In this document: positions 45,653 to 55,154 of the stretch, piece by piece | Numbering within the stretch: position 1 is the stretch's first letter | Layout of the letters: every line of letters begins with the position of its first letter | Assembly: GCA_023429995.1 (NCBI GenBank) | Contig: JAEZCE010000073.1 | Location: 33,765 to 97,764 of the forward strand | Origin: Bacillota bacterium | Lineage (GTDB): Bacteria > Bacillota > UBA4882 > UBA8346 | Length of the DNA: 64,000 bases | Reading direction: 5' to 3' | Translations under genes and position numbers: made by a program | The notes under the pieces: model-generated | Told to the model about the DNA's origin: nothing | What the model saw: the letters and a program-made list of their open reading frames with translations, nothing else | Database searches by the model: none

Positions 45653-46231
45653 TTATTTTACCAATCCCATCCGGTTAACCGGCCAATACCGCCACCAGGC
45701 TTTACCCTTGATGTTATTAATCGGTAAAGCGCCCCAATACCGGCTATCTTTACTGTTGTTCCGGTTATCACCCATTGTAAAGACTTCATTGTCGGGGATG
45801 ATAAAAGGACTGTAATCGGCGACCGGAGCCCGGTCCGGCGTGATAAAAGGTTCTTTCAACGGTTTATTATTGATATAAACCACACCGCCCTGGACCTTGA
45901 TGGTCTCCCCCGGCAGCCCGATGATTCTTTTCACAAAATCGCCATTAAACTCAGCCGCCGCCGGCGGCTTAAAAACAACAATCTCAAAACGTTGCGGTTT
46001 TTCAAACCAATAGGCTGTCTTATTCAATAAAAATTGATCGCGAACCATAATCGTAGGATGCATCGAGGGCGACGGCACAACCTGAGCCTGGAGAAAAAAA
46101 GTATGAATAATTAAAAACAAAATCACGGCCGGTACCACGACTTCATAAACATCCTTTAAAAAGCGGCGAAAGCTGTACCCTTCAGCCTTATTGGGCTGGG
46201 ATACAATTTTTTTAACGGGCTTTTTAGGCAT
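45653..46231 (-). CDS. lepB: Signal peptidase I
   Basis: A 192-residue membrane protease with one N-terminal helix (near 31-48). The catalytic serine is S56 in VVPSPSMHPT and the lysine K102 in GDFVKRIIGLPGE; the box MGDNRNNSKDSRYWG is also intact. It removes signal peptides from exported proteins such as the cellulase and binding proteins in this window. An AGGAG site precedes the ATG. The single helix and 192-residue size fit Bacillota type I (SipS-like) enzymes. Confidence 0.95.
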   Translation of the reverse strand: MPKKPVKKIVSQPNKAEGYSFRRFLKDVYEVVVPAVILFLIIHTFFLQAQVVPSPSMHPTIMVRDQFLLNKTAYWFEKPQRFEIVVFKPPAAAEFNGDFVKRIIGLPGETIKVQGGVVYINNKPLKEPFITPDRAPVADYSPFIIPDNEVFTMGDNRNNSKDSRYWGALPINNIKGKAWWRYWPVNRMGLVK

Positions 46232-46333
46232 TCATTTCACTCCTGTTATTTTCGCTATATTAGATTGAAAACGTAATCCGTAAATAAAAATTTCGGCACA
46301 GACAATTATAACATATATTTTATTTTTGAGAAT

Positions 46334-46403
46334 AAAAAAAGCAAGCCGCAGAGTATCGAAGTTAAAACAGTTCCAGCCATTTCGTTACTCTTCTTCTTGC
46401 TTT
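46334..46403 (-). terminator. Long-stem terminator after the pdaB-like gene
   Basis: AAAGCAAG and CTTGCTTT arms (46396-46403 with 46338-46345), with inner AGAGTA/TACTCT pairing, are followed by seven T residues on the minus strand. Confidence 0.75.
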
Positions 46404-46442
46404 GATTTCAGAAATATATATTCTTCGCTTGTTTTCTACAAA

Positions 46443-47195
46443 TTACCGGGGATCGGTCCTTTGAACGGTACCACCCTTTACCAGTTGGGACAGGGTTACC
46501 AATTTATATTCTTTGGCCCGCAATCCCCGGATGATCCCAGGTAAGGCCAAATGAATTTCTTTGCTGGAGTCACTGGCATGGCAAAGAATGATGGCGCCGG
46601 GAAAGGCCCTTTTTAATACCCGGTCCAGCATGTAGTCAGGCCCTGGGTTTTTCCAGTCCAAAGAATCCACCGCCCAGATTACGGTTTCGAATCCCAATTC
46701 CCTGGCAGTATCAATGACCACATCATCATAATCGCCGTTGGGCGGGCGGAAAAACGGGGCTACCCGGCCTGCCGCCGCCAGCAGGTCATCATAGGCTTTG
46801 GATATATTTTCTTTCACTTCTTCTTTCGAGTACTGACTGAGGTTAACATGCTTTTCACCGTGACTGGCAACTTCATGACCGCCAGCTACAATTGCTTTAA
46901 CCAGCTCGGGATGGTGAACGGCCCATGGGCCGGATAAAAAGAAAGTTGCCGGAACCTGGTTATCCTGGAGCACCTTCAACACCAAAGGCAGCGTTTTTTC
47001 ACCCCAGCTGATGTCGAAAGTCAGACAGACTTCTCCGGACTTTTTCACCGAAAAAATCGGCATTTCCCTGGCGATTAAGCCCATGGTCGGCAACATTCCG
47101 CCACTGGTAAACTTGCCGCTGAAATATCCCAAAATAAAGACAACCATGAATGCAAAAAACATCATCAAAGTTCTTTTGGCATAGAAAATCTTCAT
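46443..47195 (-). CDS. pdaB: Polysaccharide deacetylase, PdaB-like sporulation type
   Basis: A 250-residue NodB-domain protein with an N-terminal membrane anchor (near 8-26). The motifs are LTFDISWGEKT, SHGEKHVNLS, FRPPNGDY and the closing ILCHASDSS. The DISWG form in place of DDG is the hallmark of PdaB (YbaN), a sporulation protein of B. subtilis needed for maintaining spores after engulfment. Catalytic residues for deacetylation look altered in the first motif, so activity is uncertain. A GAGGGGGC site precedes the ATG. Confidence 0.85.
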   Translation of the reverse strand: MKIFYAKRTLMMFFAFMVVFILGYFSGKFTSGGMLPTMGLIAREMPIFSVKKSGEVCLTFDISWGEKTLPLVLKVLQDNQVPATFFLSGPWAVHHPELVKAIVAGGHEVASHGEKHVNLSQYSKEEVKENISKAYDDLLAAAGRVAPFFRPPNGDYDDVVIDTARELGFETVIWAVDSLDWKNPGPDYMLDRVLKRAFPGAIILCHASDSSKEIHLALPGIIRGLRAKEYKLVTLSQLVKGGTVQRTDPR

Positions 47196-47273
47196 CCCTT
47201 TGCCCCCTCATCTAAACATATTCCTTTAAACTCGGGGGCAGAACCGGAGATTGCAGACATGCGACGTGCGCAT

Positions 47274-47300
47274 AAAAAAAAGGCCCGAAAAGCAGGGCCT
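47274..47300 (-). terminator. Terminator after hup
   Basis: AGGCCC / GGGCCT stem (47295-47300 with 47281-47286) with an eight-base loop, followed on the minus strand by seven or more T residues. Confidence 0.9.
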
Positions 47301-47309
47301 AATTTTTTA

Positions 47310-47588
47310 TCACTTCTTACCTACGGCATCCTTTAAAGCTTTACCAGCTTTAAATACAGGAACCTTCCTAGCTGCGATTTTAATTTCAGCGCCAGTTTGA
47401 GGATTACGGCCTTTACGGGCCTCTCTCTTACGGACTTCAAAACTACCGAAGCCGACTAATTGAACCTTTTCACCTTTTGAAAGACTTTGGGTCATAGCGC
47501 CAATAATCGCATCAATCGCCTTCCCAGAATCTTTCTTTGTTAAACCACTCTTTTCGGCAATTTTATCGATGAGTTCGGTTTTGGTCAT
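47310..47588 (-). CDS. hup: HU family DNA-binding protein
   Basis: A 92-residue histone-like protein: MTKTELIDKIAEKSGLTKKDS, GFGSFEVRKREARKGRNPQTG and a PVFKAGKALKDAV ending are canonical. It bends and compacts DNA as a dimer. An AGGAGGTGAATT site gives very strong translation. It sits downstream of spoIVA, as hbs does in B. subtilis, with its own terminator. Confidence 0.97.
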   Translation of the reverse strand: MTKTELIDKIAEKSGLTKKDSGKAIDAIIGAMTQSLSKGEKVQLVGFGSFEVRKREARKGRNPQTGAEIKIAARKVPVFKAGKALKDAVGKK

Positions 47589-47930
47589 TCATAATTCACC
47601 TCCTTCCGAAAGAAGTGGAAAATAGTTCAGTAATGAAACGGTATAAACTTGGAAAATAATGCTATACTGTTTATTCTAGATTCTTCCCCCATCTCCTGCT
47701 TTTCAAACAAAAAAAATCTGATATTTTTCAATGTGGCACTGTGTTTCGGGAATTTCTCCTGCTAGAATAGATATTTTATTCCGAAATGACCATGATTTTT
47801 TTTTAAAACCTTAATGAACCGTACCTAATCTTGTCCTCCTCTTCCACATATTAAAAAAGTTCTTTATATAATAAAAAAAATGGTCTGCTTGGACCATTTA
47901 CAACAAGTGCCGGTATATACTTAAACCAAT
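47589..47930. other. Gap between spoIVA and hup
   Basis: About 340 bases that contain the terminator of spoIVA at one end and the leader of hup at the other. AT-rich; a precise hup promoter could not be chosen between several TATA-like boxes. Confidence 0.55.
47873..47899 (-). terminator. Terminator after spoIVA
   Basis: AAATGGTC / GACCATTT stem (47892-47899 with 47878-47885), six-base loop, with the T tract on the minus strand, 32 bases after the stop. Confidence 0.85.
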
Positions 47931-49406
47931 TTAAAGAATAATACAGATTAACCCCCCGCTGCCTTCATTCAAGATCTTGGTTAAAGTCTCTTGCAATTTT
48001 TCTTGAGCATCCTCGGGCATTCGCGTAAGTTTAACCTGAATGCCTTCTTTTACCAAATCATACATGGTTTTCCCAAGGAAATCCGTCTGCCAGATCCGGG
48101 ATGGATCTTTCTCAAATTCTTCCGTCAAATATTTTACAAATTCTTCCCCTTGTTTTTCTGTCCCGACAATAGGGGTTACCTCGGTATTGATTTCGGCCCG
48201 GATCATATGAATCGAGGGTGCGCTGGCTTTCAGCTTAACCCCGAAGCGGTGTCCATGTTTGATCAATTCAGGATCTGCCAAGGTTAGCTCCGATAATACC
48301 GGCTGCACAACGCCATAACCCGTTTGCCTGACCTGGGCCAACGCATCGGCAACTTTATCATATTCCCGTTTGGCCGTCGAAAGCTCTTGCATAATTTTTA
48401 ATAAATGATGGTCGCCGTTAATAACAAATCCCGATTGTTCTTCCAATACCCGGTAGAACAGGGCGCGGTCAGTCCGAATCTCAAGATGTAAAGTTCCTTC
48501 ACCAAGGTCAATCTTATCAATCACGACTTCCTGGACATCTTCGACATTTTTCAAAGCGCCAACCATCCCGTGAATATCTCTAACCCGGTTTACCTCGCCG
48601 ACTGCAGAGTATATCGCGTTTTCAAACCGAGATCGCAACCAATGATCCGTTTCAAGTTCCTCAATCCATTTTGGAAAATCAATCCGGATTTCCCGAACCG
48701 GAAACATATAAAGCAACTCTTGGACCACACTTTCAATCTGTTCCGTTTTTAAATGTAAACAATCCATAGTTAAAACCGGCACACTATATTTATTCTGTAA
48801 ATCTGCGGCTAAATCCTGGGTCTCCGCTTCACCGGGATGAATGGAATTTAAAATGACTACAAAAGGTTTCCCTAATGCTTTAAGCTCATTGATTACCCTT
48901 TCCTCAGCATTGATATACTGTTGCCTGGAAAGATCCGTAATGCTGCCGTCGGTTGTAACCACCAGTCCAATCGTGGAGTGATCGTTAATCACCTTTTTAG
49001 TCCCCATCTCGGATGCTTCCACAAAACTAATCGGTGTTTCAAGCCAAGGCGTAATCACCATCCTTGGACCATGCTCATCTTCATAGCCCACGGCCCCATC
49101 AACTGCATAGCCAACACAATCAACCAAACGGACTTTAAAGTGAACGTCGCCCACACTGACTTCGACCGCTTCGCTCGGAACAAATTTCGGCTCCGTTGTC
49201 ATGATCGTCCGGCCATTTCCACTTTGCGGCAATTCATCCTGGGCCCTTTCCCGGTCATAGGAATTTGCAATATTCGGAATCACCAGTTGCTCCATAAATT
49301 TCTTGATGAAGGTAGACTTTCCCGTACGCACCGGTCCCACCACACCAATATAAATATCACCATCAGTCCGTTCGGCAATATCTCGCAAGACATCATAAGT
49401 CTTCAT
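47931..49406 (-). CDS. spoIVA: Stage IV sporulation protein A (spore coat ATPase)
   Basis: SpoIVA is a cytoskeletal ATPase that polymerises on the mother-cell face of the forespore and forms the base of the spore coat. The 491-residue length equals the B. subtilis protein. The start MKTYDVLRDIAERTDGDIYI and Walker A GPVRTGKST near residue 27 are family marks. I chose the ATG at 49406 with a strong AAGGGGGGG site; the open frame extends 27 codons further. It lies downstream of gpsA, as in many spore-formers. Its presence is strong evidence for sporulation. Confidence 0.97.
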   Translation of the reverse strand: MKTYDVLRDIAERTDGDIYIGVVGPVRTGKSTFIKKFMEQLVIPNIANSYDRERAQDELPQSGNGRTIMTTEPKFVPSEAVEVSVGDVHFKVRLVDCVGYAVDGAVGYEDEHGPRMVITPWLETPISFVEASEMGTKKVINDHSTIGLVVTTDGSITDLSRQQYINAEERVINELKALGKPFVVILNSIHPGEAETQDLAADLQNKYSVPVLTMDCLHLKTEQIESVVQELLYMFPVREIRIDFPKWIEELETDHWLRSRFENAIYSAVGEVNRVRDIHGMVGALKNVEDVQEVVIDKIDLGEGTLHLEIRTDRALFYRVLEEQSGFVINGDHHLLKIMQELSTAKREYDKVADALAQVRQTGYGVVQPVLSELTLADPELIKHGHRFGVKLKASAPSIHMIRAEINTEVTPIVGTEKQGEEFVKYLTEEFEKDPSRIWQTDFLGKTMYDLVKEGIQVKLTRMPEDAQEKLQETLTKILNEGSGGLICIIL

Positions 49407-49580
49407 CTTTTCCCCCCCTTTCAACGCCCATTGGCGTATTTGCGCGCTCTTGCCCTCTAAATAATTTAAATACGGGAATTGTTTCATCCCTCCTTCGCCA
49501 GCCTACAGAGTTGCCCATAAACAGTATATATATATTGACAGCGCCACATCAATATAACTAATCATCCATAATAATTGGAC

Positions 49581-49656
49581 AAAAAAAGCTCCGGATGGGA
49601 GCGATTAACCTAAAAATTCAAAAGTCGGAATACCGTCATTCTCCCGGATTCCGACT
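49581..49656 (-). terminator. Two tandem terminators after gpsA
   Basis: First AGTCGGAAT / ATTCCGACT (49648-49656 with 49623-49631), then GCTCC / GGAGC (49588-49602) followed by seven T residues on the minus strand. Confidence 0.85.
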
Positions 49657-49689
49657 CCCGAATTCTATTTTTTATTCTTTTTTACTTTA

Positions 49690-50724
49690 TTAAATCCAAC
49701 TGTACGTCGCTGAGACAACCTCTTCCATTTCATGGGTCCGCATTCGCTCCATCAATTGGGCAACTCCATCATGGGGCGGCATTCCTTTGAATAAAATTTG
49801 ATAGGTAATGGAGGTAATCGGCATCTCAATATTTAATTGTTTTGCCAGTTCATAGGCGGCCTGTGTCGTTGTCACTCCTTCAACCACCATTTTGGTGGAA
49901 GCCGTGATTTCTTCCAGGCTTTTCCCACTGCCAAGTTCACGCCCGGCCCAGGCATTCCGGCTATGTTTACTGCCTGCGGTAACAAAAAGATCCCCCATGC
50001 CAGACAAGCCGGCGAAAGTTGGCGTTTTTGCGCCCATGGCTGCTCCTAAACGGGCGATTTCCGATAATCCCCTGGTAACCAAAGCGGCCTTTGAATTGTC
50101 TCCAAAGCCGAGGCCATCCGAAATCCCTGCCGCCAGAGCGATGACGTTCTTCAAAGCCCCTCCCAGTTGCACTCCGGTGCGGTCCGGATTGGTATATACC
50201 CGAAAACGGGGCGATATTAACAAATCCTGAACTTCCTCCGCATATTTGAGTACCGGTGTAGCAACTACGGTAGCAGAAGGAATATTTCTGGCCACTTCTT
50301 CGGCATGATTGGGTCCGGATAAAGCCACGATAGCACCCGGATCAAGTCCCGGCAATTCTTCTTCCAGCACAGAGGTGAGAGTTTTCAAACTTTGAACTTC
50401 AAGCCCTTTGGACACACTAATAATGATGGCATCTTTAGCGACAATGGGCCCCATTTGCCGGGCAACCGAGCGCACCCATTGGGTAGGCACTGCCGTAATT
50501 AAGTATTTTTTATTCCTGACCACATTTTCCAAAGAAGCGCTTGCCCGTAAATCCTGGGGCAAGACCACCCCGGACAAAAAAGTATTGTTTGTATGCTTGC
50601 TGTTTATTTCTTCTGCGACTTCAGGTTCACGGACCCAAATATCGACTGAAAATCCCTTTTCGGTGCACAATTTTGCCAAAGCGGTGCCCCAGCCTCCGCC
50701 ACCAATCACTCCAATTGCATTCAT
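49690..50724 (-). CDS. gpsA: Glycerol-3-phosphate dehydrogenase [NAD(P)+]
   Basis: A 344-residue enzyme that reduces dihydroxyacetone phosphate to sn-glycerol 3-phosphate for membrane lipid synthesis. The N-terminal IGGGGWGTALA nucleotide site, VSKGLE, LSGPNHAEEVA and GLSGMGDLFVT motifs are canonical. It overlaps plsY by four bases (ATGA), so the lipid precursor and the acyltransferase that uses it are co-translated. Confidence 0.97.
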   Translation of the reverse strand: MNAIGVIGGGGWGTALAKLCTEKGFSVDIWVREPEVAEEINSKHTNNTFLSGVVLPQDLRASASLENVVRNKKYLITAVPTQWVRSVARQMGPIVAKDAIIISVSKGLEVQSLKTLTSVLEEELPGLDPGAIVALSGPNHAEEVARNIPSATVVATPVLKYAEEVQDLLISPRFRVYTNPDRTGVQLGGALKNVIALAAGISDGLGFGDNSKAALVTRGLSEIARLGAAMGAKTPTFAGLSGMGDLFVTAGSKHSRNAWAGRELGSGKSLEEITASTKMVVEGVTTTQAAYELAKQLNIEMPITSITYQILFKGMPPHDGVAQLMERMRTHEMEEVVSATYSWI

Positions 50725-51344
50725 TTCTCTTTGGCTCCTTTTCGATGCTGATACAAGATGCGATGTTCCTGACCATGAATCAAACGACCAAAATTGCTCT
50801 TATGACGGTAAAGCGCCAAAATGGCAATGATGATGGCAAATAATAGTTTATACAGGTCCAATGAATAAAATAAAAACACTGCAATGGGATAAGCTACTGC
50901 TACGATTATGGAAGCTAATGAAACGTATCCCGATATGAAAAAAACCGCCAGCCAAAGAGGGATGATTACCAGAAGACTGTAGGGAGTTAAAGCGATGATT
51001 GCCCCGAGCGATGTCGCAATCCCCTTGCCGCCTTTAAGTTTAGCAAAAATGGGCCAATTATGGCCGACAATTACTAAAACAGCCGCTAAAATAGCCATAT
51101 CAAAATGAGGAAAAGGATTAAGCCAACGGCCCAGCAAAACGGCAAGAACCCCTTTTAAAACATCTCCAACCAGTACAACCGCCCCATAAAATGAACCCAG
51201 CACCCTAAAAGCATTAGTGGCGCCAACATTGCCACTACCCTGACTTCGTAAATCGGTTTTCTTAAAATGGGTTACAATATCACTGGTGACAATAGAACCG
51301 ATCAAATAACTTCCAACCAAAATCAAAACTGTTTGCCATATCAT
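50721..51344 (-). CDS. plsY: Acyl-phosphate:glycerol-3-phosphate acyltransferase
   Basis: A 207-residue polytopic membrane protein with several helices and the PlsY motifs GSGNVGATNAFR, GHNWPIFAKLKGGKGIATSLG and HKSNFGRLIHGQEHR. It acylates glycerol 3-phosphate with acyl-phosphate, the first step of phospholipid synthesis in Bacillota. It lies between der and gpsA, nine bases from der and overlapping gpsA. Confidence 0.96.
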   Translation of the reverse strand: MIWQTVLILVGSYLIGSIVTSDIVTHFKKTDLRSQGSGNVGATNAFRVLGSFYGAVVLVGDVLKGVLAVLLGRWLNPFPHFDMAILAAVLVIVGHNWPIFAKLKGGKGIATSLGAIIALTPYSLLVIIPLWLAVFFISGYVSLASIIVAVAYPIAVFLFYSLDLYKLLFAIIIAILALYRHKSNFGRLIHGQEHRILYQHRKGAKEK

Positions 51345-51352
51345 TATCTAGC

Positions 51353-52684
51353 TCACTCCTGTTTTTTATGCTTGACTGCCAAATCAAATTGAATAGGTGT
51401 GCCGCTAAAAGCGAAATATTCACGGATTTTGTTCTCCAGATAACGTCGATAGGAAAAATGCATTCCCTCAGCATCATTGACAGTGAAAAGAAATTTGGGC
51501 GGTTTTACCGCAACTTGATTGCTGAAATAAATTTTAAAAATCCTTCCTTTACGCGATGGCGGGCTGTGTAAAGCGATTGCTTCCGAAACGATTGCATTGA
51601 GCCGGTTGGTAGGAATTCGAAAAGTATAACTTTCCATCACCTGATCGACGGTAGGGATGATTTTCGATAAACGCTGTCCTGATTGGGCTGAAACAAAAAT
51701 GATCGGCGCATAATCTAAAAAATCCATGGATGAACGAATTTTTTCGGTAAACGCATCCGTTGAACCCTGGTTTTTTTCCACCGCATCCCATTTATTGACC
51801 AAAATGAAACAGGCTTTTCCGGCATCCCGAATAATTCCGGCAATTTTCAAATCCTGTTCGGCCACGCCGCCATTAGCCTCTACTGCCAAAGCATCCAAAA
51901 CCAATATCACCACATCGGACCGTTCTACCGCTTTTAAAGCCCGCAGGACGCTGTAATACTCTACCGCCTCCTCTACTTTGGATTTACGGCGAATTCCCGC
52001 CGTATCAACCAATAAATACTGTTTATCCTCTACGATAAGGGGGGTATCAATTGCATCCCGTGTCGTCCCCGGCTCGGCGCTGACAATAACCCGGGACTGA
52101 CCTAATAATGCATTGACCAGCGACGATTTTCCCACATTGGGTCGCCCCACGAAAGTGACCCGGATGCTATCCAGATCGGTATCTTCTTCTCCCACAGGGA
52201 TTTGACTCAAGACTTGATCCAAAAGATCGCCGATATTTTTACCGTGTTCGGCGGAAACCAGCACCGGTTCTCCAAGCCCCAAGCGGTATACTTCCGGGTC
52301 GGCGGCTTCTGTAAAATTATCGATTTTATTCATAGCCAGCACGACCGGTTTGTTGGTTTTCCGGAGCAAGGTTGCCACTTGGTGATCGGAGGAAGTTAAA
52401 GACTCCCGGCCATCAACCACCATTATAATAGCGTCCGCTTCTTCCAACGCCAGCTCCACTTGGTTCCGAATCTGGGTCTGAATGGTATCCTTGGCATCCG
52501 TAATTCCGCCGGTATCAATCAGTAAAAACTGCCGACCCAACCACTCTCCATTTGCATATAAACGATCCCGGGTAACGCCAGGCGTATCTTCGACAATTGC
52601 TAAACGCCGCCTGGCAATCCGGTTAAATAAGGTAGACTTCCCGACATTGGGCCGCCCCACAATGGCTATGACTGCTTGTGCCAA
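51353..52684 (-). CDS. der: Ribosome-associated GTPase Der (EngA)
   Basis: A double GTPase needed for 50S ribosome assembly. Two G domains show GRPNVGKSTLF and GRPNVGKSSLV, DTPGVTRDR and EPGTTRDAI, and NKID/NKWD base motifs, followed by a C-terminal KH-like domain. The frame starts at an ATG at 52696, but I prefer the TTG at 52684, giving MAQAVIAIVGRPNVGKS as in other Der proteins. The start lies within the end of the upstream DUF512 gene, indicating coupling. Confidence 0.95.
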   Translation of the reverse strand: MAQAVIAIVGRPNVGKSTLFNRIARRRLAIVEDTPGVTRDRLYANGEWLGRQFLLIDTGGITDAKDTIQTQIRNQVELALEEADAIIMVVDGRESLTSSDHQVATLLRKTNKPVVLAMNKIDNFTEAADPEVYRLGLGEPVLVSAEHGKNIGDLLDQVLSQIPVGEEDTDLDSIRVTFVGRPNVGKSSLVNALLGQSRVIVSAEPGTTRDAIDTPLIVEDKQYLLVDTAGIRRKSKVEEAVEYYSVLRALKAVERSDVVILVLDALAVEANGGVAEQDLKIAGIIRDAGKACFILVNKWDAVEKNQGSTDAFTEKIRSSMDFLDYAPIIFVSAQSGQRLSKIIPTVDQVMESYTFRIPTNRLNAIVSEAIALHSPPSRKGRIFKIYFSNQVAVKPPKFLFTVNDAEGMHFSYRRYLENKIREYFAFSGTPIQFDLAVKHKKQE

Positions 52685-54027
52685 CCAACAACACATCCTT
52701 TTTCAATGATCCAGGAAAGCCAATCCTTGGCCCTGGTAGGTACGACTTCGATTTTTCGGGGTGCGCAAGCTGCTTCCAATTGGACCACCGAAACATCATC
52801 TAAAAAAATATTCTGATCTTGTTTCAAAGTAATTTGGGGTATTAAGTACCAGCTGTCTTCGGAACCTTGATCGGCTTTTATGGCCCGGATAATGTCGTTG
52901 CCGGTGAGAAGGCCGGTTACAGTGACCGTAGAGCCAAAAAAATCATTTTCCACCGGTAAAGCCCGAAGCTTAATACCGGGACAATCTTGTTGCAAAGTTT
53001 GAATAACGGATTGCCAAAGCCCGGCTGTAGATTTTCCGGTAATTACGACCAAATTCGCTTCCATTGGCCTCAAATCCGCTAAAAAAACCTGGAAAACATC
53101 CCGAAATTCGGTTAAAAACCATTGAACCAGACCGACCCCGTTATCCAGTTGGGGATACCCTTCATATTCTTCATCGGCGGGAAATTCTTCCCTCGCTTTA
53201 ATATACCATTCATCAGCAGCAAAAACAAATCGGGTTCCTATTTTCTCCAAAAGTTTTCTCTGGTAACTGTGGACGATATTCAAAACCTCAGCCGCTTGAA
53301 CATCCTGATAAGGCTGGAGCGGGTATAATCCTTGCCGGTGTCCTGTCAATCCCACCGGAACAACCGCCAAACTAGCTACGGATGGCCACAATGCCGATAG
53401 ATCTTCGATGGTTTGTTCCAATACCGGGCCATCATTAATTCCGGGGCAAAGAACCGCTTGGGTATGGACAGTAATGCCGGCTGCCTCCAACCGCTTCAAT
53501 TGATCCATAATTTTGCCGGCGCTTTTGAGCCCGAGCAATTTTTGCCTTACCTCTGAATCCGTTGCATGGACCGAAATATACAAAGGGGAAAGATGGAGCT
53601 TTTCAATCCGTCGCCAATCTGCTTCCGACAAGTTTGTCAGGGTTATATAACCGCCTTGTAAAAAGGAAAGCCGGTAGTCATCATCCTTCACATACAAGGA
53701 TGAGCGCCCAGCCGCAGGTAACTGATGGACAAAACAAAAAAGGCAATGATTATTACAAACCCTAATTTTATCGAAAATAGCTCCTTCCAATTTTAAACCC
53801 AGCGGTTCTTCCGGATCTTTCTCAAATTCAATCTCCAAAACCTCACCGGATTTTTTTAAAACCTCCACCACAAGCTGTCTTTCAGAGCTTAGCACTAAAT
53901 AATCAATAAAGTCAAGTAATTTATGGTGATTCATCCGCAACAGGATATCGCCGGATTCTATCTCCAATTCTTCGGCAATACTGCCGGGGTCAACTCCTTC
54001 AATACGAACGCCTTGATAATTTACCAT
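52666..54027 (-). CDS. DUF512-family PDZ/radical SAM-like Fe-S protein
   Basis: A 453-residue protein with a PDZ-like N-terminus (GVDPGSIAEELEIESGDILL), a cysteine cluster CNNHCLFCFVHQ near residue 91 with the CxxxCxxC-type spacing of radical SAM enzymes, and a C-terminal DUF512 region. The family is annotated as NifB/MoaA-related oxidoreductases, conserved next to der in clostridia, without known reaction. A TTGGAGGAC site precedes the ATG. Confidence 0.88.
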   Translation of the reverse strand: MVNYQGVRIEGVDPGSIAEELEIESGDILLRMNHHKLLDFIDYLVLSSERQLVVEVLKKSGEVLEIEFEKDPEEPLGLKLEGAIFDKIRVCNNHCLFCFVHQLPAAGRSSLYVKDDDYRLSFLQGGYITLTNLSEADWRRIEKLHLSPLYISVHATDSEVRQKLLGLKSAGKIMDQLKRLEAAGITVHTQAVLCPGINDGPVLEQTIEDLSALWPSVASLAVVPVGLTGHRQGLYPLQPYQDVQAAEVLNIVHSYQRKLLEKIGTRFVFAADEWYIKAREEFPADEEYEGYPQLDNGVGLVQWFLTEFRDVFQVFLADLRPMEANLVVITGKSTAGLWQSVIQTLQQDCPGIKLRALPVENDFFGSTVTVTGLLTGNDIIRAIKADQGSEDSWYLIPQITLKQDQNIFLDDVSVVQLEAACAPRKIEVVPTRAKDWLSWIIEKGCVVGWHKQS

Positions 54028-54093
54028 AAGTCCTCCAAGATTGGTAAACTATTCGCGTTTTGCGAACCAACTCCTGCAAATTGAGAGAATAAG

Positions 54094-54543
54094 TTATTCT
54101 CCGTTTGAAATTACGAAAGCGCCTTGGCTTTCCAAAAGAAACCGCAGTTTCGGCAAGAGGTCGACATCACTTTCAACAATGGCCGCCACCCTATTGGCCT
54201 TTATCTGTGGGCCAATGACCGCCAAATCATTTTTATCAAGGCGCAGCGGCCCTTTTGAGGATTGAGCATGTGGCCGGGGCTGACTGGAACCGATTTTTAT
54301 TTTTCCGATTCCCGTTAAATTTTGGCTTTGCAATCCCGGCCAGATCCGGTTCGATTTGAGCGCCGGCTCCCCTAGATCCCTTGCCAATTCCAAATCGGAT
54401 TCTTTTCTGCGCTCCAAAGTCTCAGAGTTATCGGCAAAAACAACCGTCAAATCCGCTAAGTTTAAGCTTTCCTTCTTAATATTGCCTAAAGCTTGCCTGG
54501 CATCATCAATATTGGAAAAAATACCGTATAATTTGCTTCTCAT
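54094..54543 (-). CDS. Small hypothetical protein of unknown function
   Basis: A 149-residue soluble protein. The first 50 residues (SKLYGIFSNIDDARQALGNI) resemble the beta-alpha-beta start of general-stress-protein-17M-like domains, in which a residue pattern GVYDTxEEA recurs; the resemblance is weak. No catalytic motif is seen. The middle is rich in Ser, Gln and Pro; the last 40 residues look again like a small alpha/beta fold. An AAAGGAGTAA site precedes the ATG. It is upstream of DUF512 and der and may be in their transcript. I do not assign a function. Confidence 0.7.
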   Translation of the reverse strand: MRSKLYGIFSNIDDARQALGNIKKESLNLADLTVVFADNSETLERRKESDLELARDLGEPALKSNRIWPGLQSQNLTGIGKIKIGSSQPRPHAQSSKGPLRLDKNDLAVIGPQIKANRVAAIVESDVDLLPKLRFLLESQGAFVISNGE

Positions 54544-54821
54544 ATTTACTCCTTTTTGGACACCCTTCGTAAATTCATGAATGAAAAAGGCTTATGGAGG
54601 TAAATCATAGCCACTCATTGGATTTTGGATTTCCGGTCCTATTTGGCCTTTCATTAGTTTTTCCCAAAACAATTTTTTTACACATTTGGATTCCTTAGGC
54701 GTTTTATCCCCATTTAGCACCATTTACCACGGGGATATGCGCGCGCGGGCGCATACTCGGGTAGCTGCCGGGAAAGCTATTACCGTTAATTTTTGCTTTT
54801 CTTTATAAAGGGGGTGATAAC

Positions 54822-55154
54822 TTGGATTGGCTAAGAACAATTATTCGTTTTGTAGTTGCAGCTTTGGTGTTGATGTTTATCGGCGCACTGGTGCCGGGCT
54901 TTAAATCCCTTAATTTTATGAGCGCTTTGTTAGCCGCAATCGTGATTGCTGGAATTAGTTATCTCATCGAGCTGGTGTTGGGACGGGGAATTTCTCCCTA
55001 TGCCCATGGGGTGGTCGGTTTTTTGGTTTCAGCGGTAGTCATCTATATTACCCAATTTATTGTCCCCGGTATGTCGGTTTCGATTATTGGGGCCTTACTG
55101 GCATCACTCGTCATCGGGTTAATTGATTTATTTATCCCAACCAAAGTAAAATAA
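54822..55154 (+). CDS. Small 4-TM membrane protein, phage holin IV / YvlD family
   Basis: A 110-residue protein, almost entirely four hydrophobic helices, with ALVPGFKSLNF and FIVPGMSVS turns characteristic of COG1950 (YvlD, Mycobacterium 4-TM holin-like superfamily). The name holin is historical; the role of YvlD-like proteins is not established, with envelope-stress links in Bacillus. The start is TTG at 54822 behind AAGGGGGTGATAAC. A GC-rich hairpin lies about 70 bases upstream. It is convergent with polC. Confidence 0.85.
   Translation: MDWLRTIIRFVVAALVLMFIGALVPGFKSLNFMSALLAAIVIAGISYLIELVLGRGISPYAHGVVGFLVSAVVIYITQFIVPGMSVSIIGALLASLVIGLIDLFIPTKVK

Noticed and set aside
48921..49460. 179-codon plus-strand ORF opposite spoIVA
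   Set aside because: Antisense shadow of a highly conserved gene.
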